Of a stretch of DNA of 13,211 nucleotides, positions 12,718 to 13,211 are shown piece after piece. The stretch comes from Sandaracinobacteroides sp041909755 (lineage in GTDB: Bacteria; Pseudomonadota; Alphaproteobacteria; Sphingomonadales; Sphingomonadaceae). Under the pieces are notes generated by a model. It was not told the origin of the DNA. It ran no database searches and was given only the letters and a program-made list of their open reading frames with translations. How positions within the stretch are numbered: position 1 is the stretch's first letter; every line of letters starts with the position of its first letter. The DNA lies in NCBI RefSeq assembly GCF_041909755.1, contig NZ_JAYRCW010000071.1, positions 1 to 13,211 of the forward strand, given 5' to 3'. Position numbers and translations under genes: made by a program.

Positions 12718-13211
12718 TCAGGCGGCCTCGTCCGCCTCGGCTGCGGCTGCGGCCGCCGCTGCGTCCGCGTCGGCTTCCTTCTTCGCCTGATACCGGGCAA
12801 CCGCCGCCAGCACGAGCGCTTCCGCCCCGGCCACGTCGACGAAGCGGCTGAACTTCGCCCACTTGCCCTTTTCGAGATCCTTGTAGTGCTCGAAGAAGTG
12901 GCCGATCTGTTCGATCAGCACGGTGGGCAGGTCGGTGTAGTTCTTCACGTTGGAATAGAAGGGGTGGAGCTTGTCCACCGGCACGGCCAGGATCTTCTCG
13001 TCGCCGCCGGCTTCATCTTCCATCAGCAGCGCACCGACCGGGCGCACCCGAATCACCGCGCCGGGCACCACGGCATGCGGGCCCACCACGATCACGTCGA
13101 TCGGGTCGCCATCTTCCGACAGCGTGTGGGGCACGAAGCCGTAATTGCCGGGATAATACATCGCCGTGTGCAGGAACCGGTCGACAAACATGGCGCCCGA
13201 CTTCTTGTCGA
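12718..13211 (-). CDS. ppa: Inorganic pyrophosphatase, 5' end beyond the window
   Basis: Family I soluble pyrophosphatase, hydrolysing PPi to two phosphates in the cytoplasm. The frame is open to the window edge (residues DKKSGAM precede the internal Met at 13191), so the N-terminus is missing. Conserved motifs are DKKSGA-FVDR, MYYPGNYGFVPHTL, the active-site DGDPIDVIV, RPVGALLMEDEAGGDEKILA and HFFEHYKDLEKGKW. The C-terminus is unusual: after the usual end near RYQAKKE comes an Ala/Asp/Glu-rich tail (about 18 residues, including a run of eight Ala). It is followed by a strong hairpin and then leuD. Confidence 0.95.
   Translation of the reverse strand, partial: DKKSGAMFVDRFLHTAMYYPGNYGFVPHTLSEDGDPIDVIVVGPHAVVPGAVIRVRPVGALLMEDEAGGDEKILAVPVDKLHPFYSNVKNYTDLPTVLIEQIGHFFEHYKDLEKGKWAKFSRFVDVAGAEALVLAAVARYQAKKEADADAAAAAAAAEADEAA

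Overview
The window (13.2 kb, GC-rich) looks like an alphaproteobacterial chromosome, most likely Sphingomonadales. This rests on the general look of the housekeeping proteins and the phage-type integrase, with no search run. It holds a compact integrated element of about 9.9 kb (340-10217) between a chromosomal block on the right and the end of a second integrated element on the left.

Layout. (1) 1-339: the 3' end of a tyrosine recombinase (integrase A) from a neighbouring element. (2) 340-386 and 10171-10217: a perfect 47-bp direct repeat, the 3' half of tRNA-Val(GAC), forming the att cores; the intact tRNA is at 10173-10247 on the minus strand. (3) 515-1692: an initiator-like protein (HTH plus DnaA-N-like C-terminus) whose gene contains four iteron-like repeats, then an HNH endonuclease. 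(4) 1685-3319: large terminase. (5) 3316-3920, minus strand: a low-GC two-gene cassette, a 56-aa protein plus a PemK/MazF-like protein. (6) 4079-5827: control region with a ribbon-helix-helix protein (minus), two small unknown proteins, a MerR-like HTH protein and a 70-aa ORF, with several palindromes. (7) 5824-8745: major capsid protein, HK97-type prohead protease and portal, tightly overlapping. (8) 8742-10723: a small ORF and tyrosine integrase B, whose reading frame runs through the att core into the host tRNA. (9) 10296-13211, minus strand: chromosomal DUF502 membrane protein, leuB, leuD and inorganic pyrophosphatase (5' end outside the window).

Interpretation. The element encodes DNA packaging (HNH, TerL), a capsid (MCP, protease, portal), a probable initiator with a built-in origin, and an integrase. 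I see no tail, neck, lysis or small terminase gene. With perfect att repeats and intact ORFs, it resembles a capsid-forming phage satellite (cf-PICI-like) that would rely on a helper phage for tails and lysis more than it resembles a decayed prophage. The capsid-protease-portal order is the reverse of the usual HK97 order. The int gene spans attP, so integration replaces its C-terminus: 448 aa predicted when circular, 608 aa when integrated. A shared arm-type sequence beside both att cores, plus integrase A, points to a tandem array of related elements in one tRNA-Val gene.
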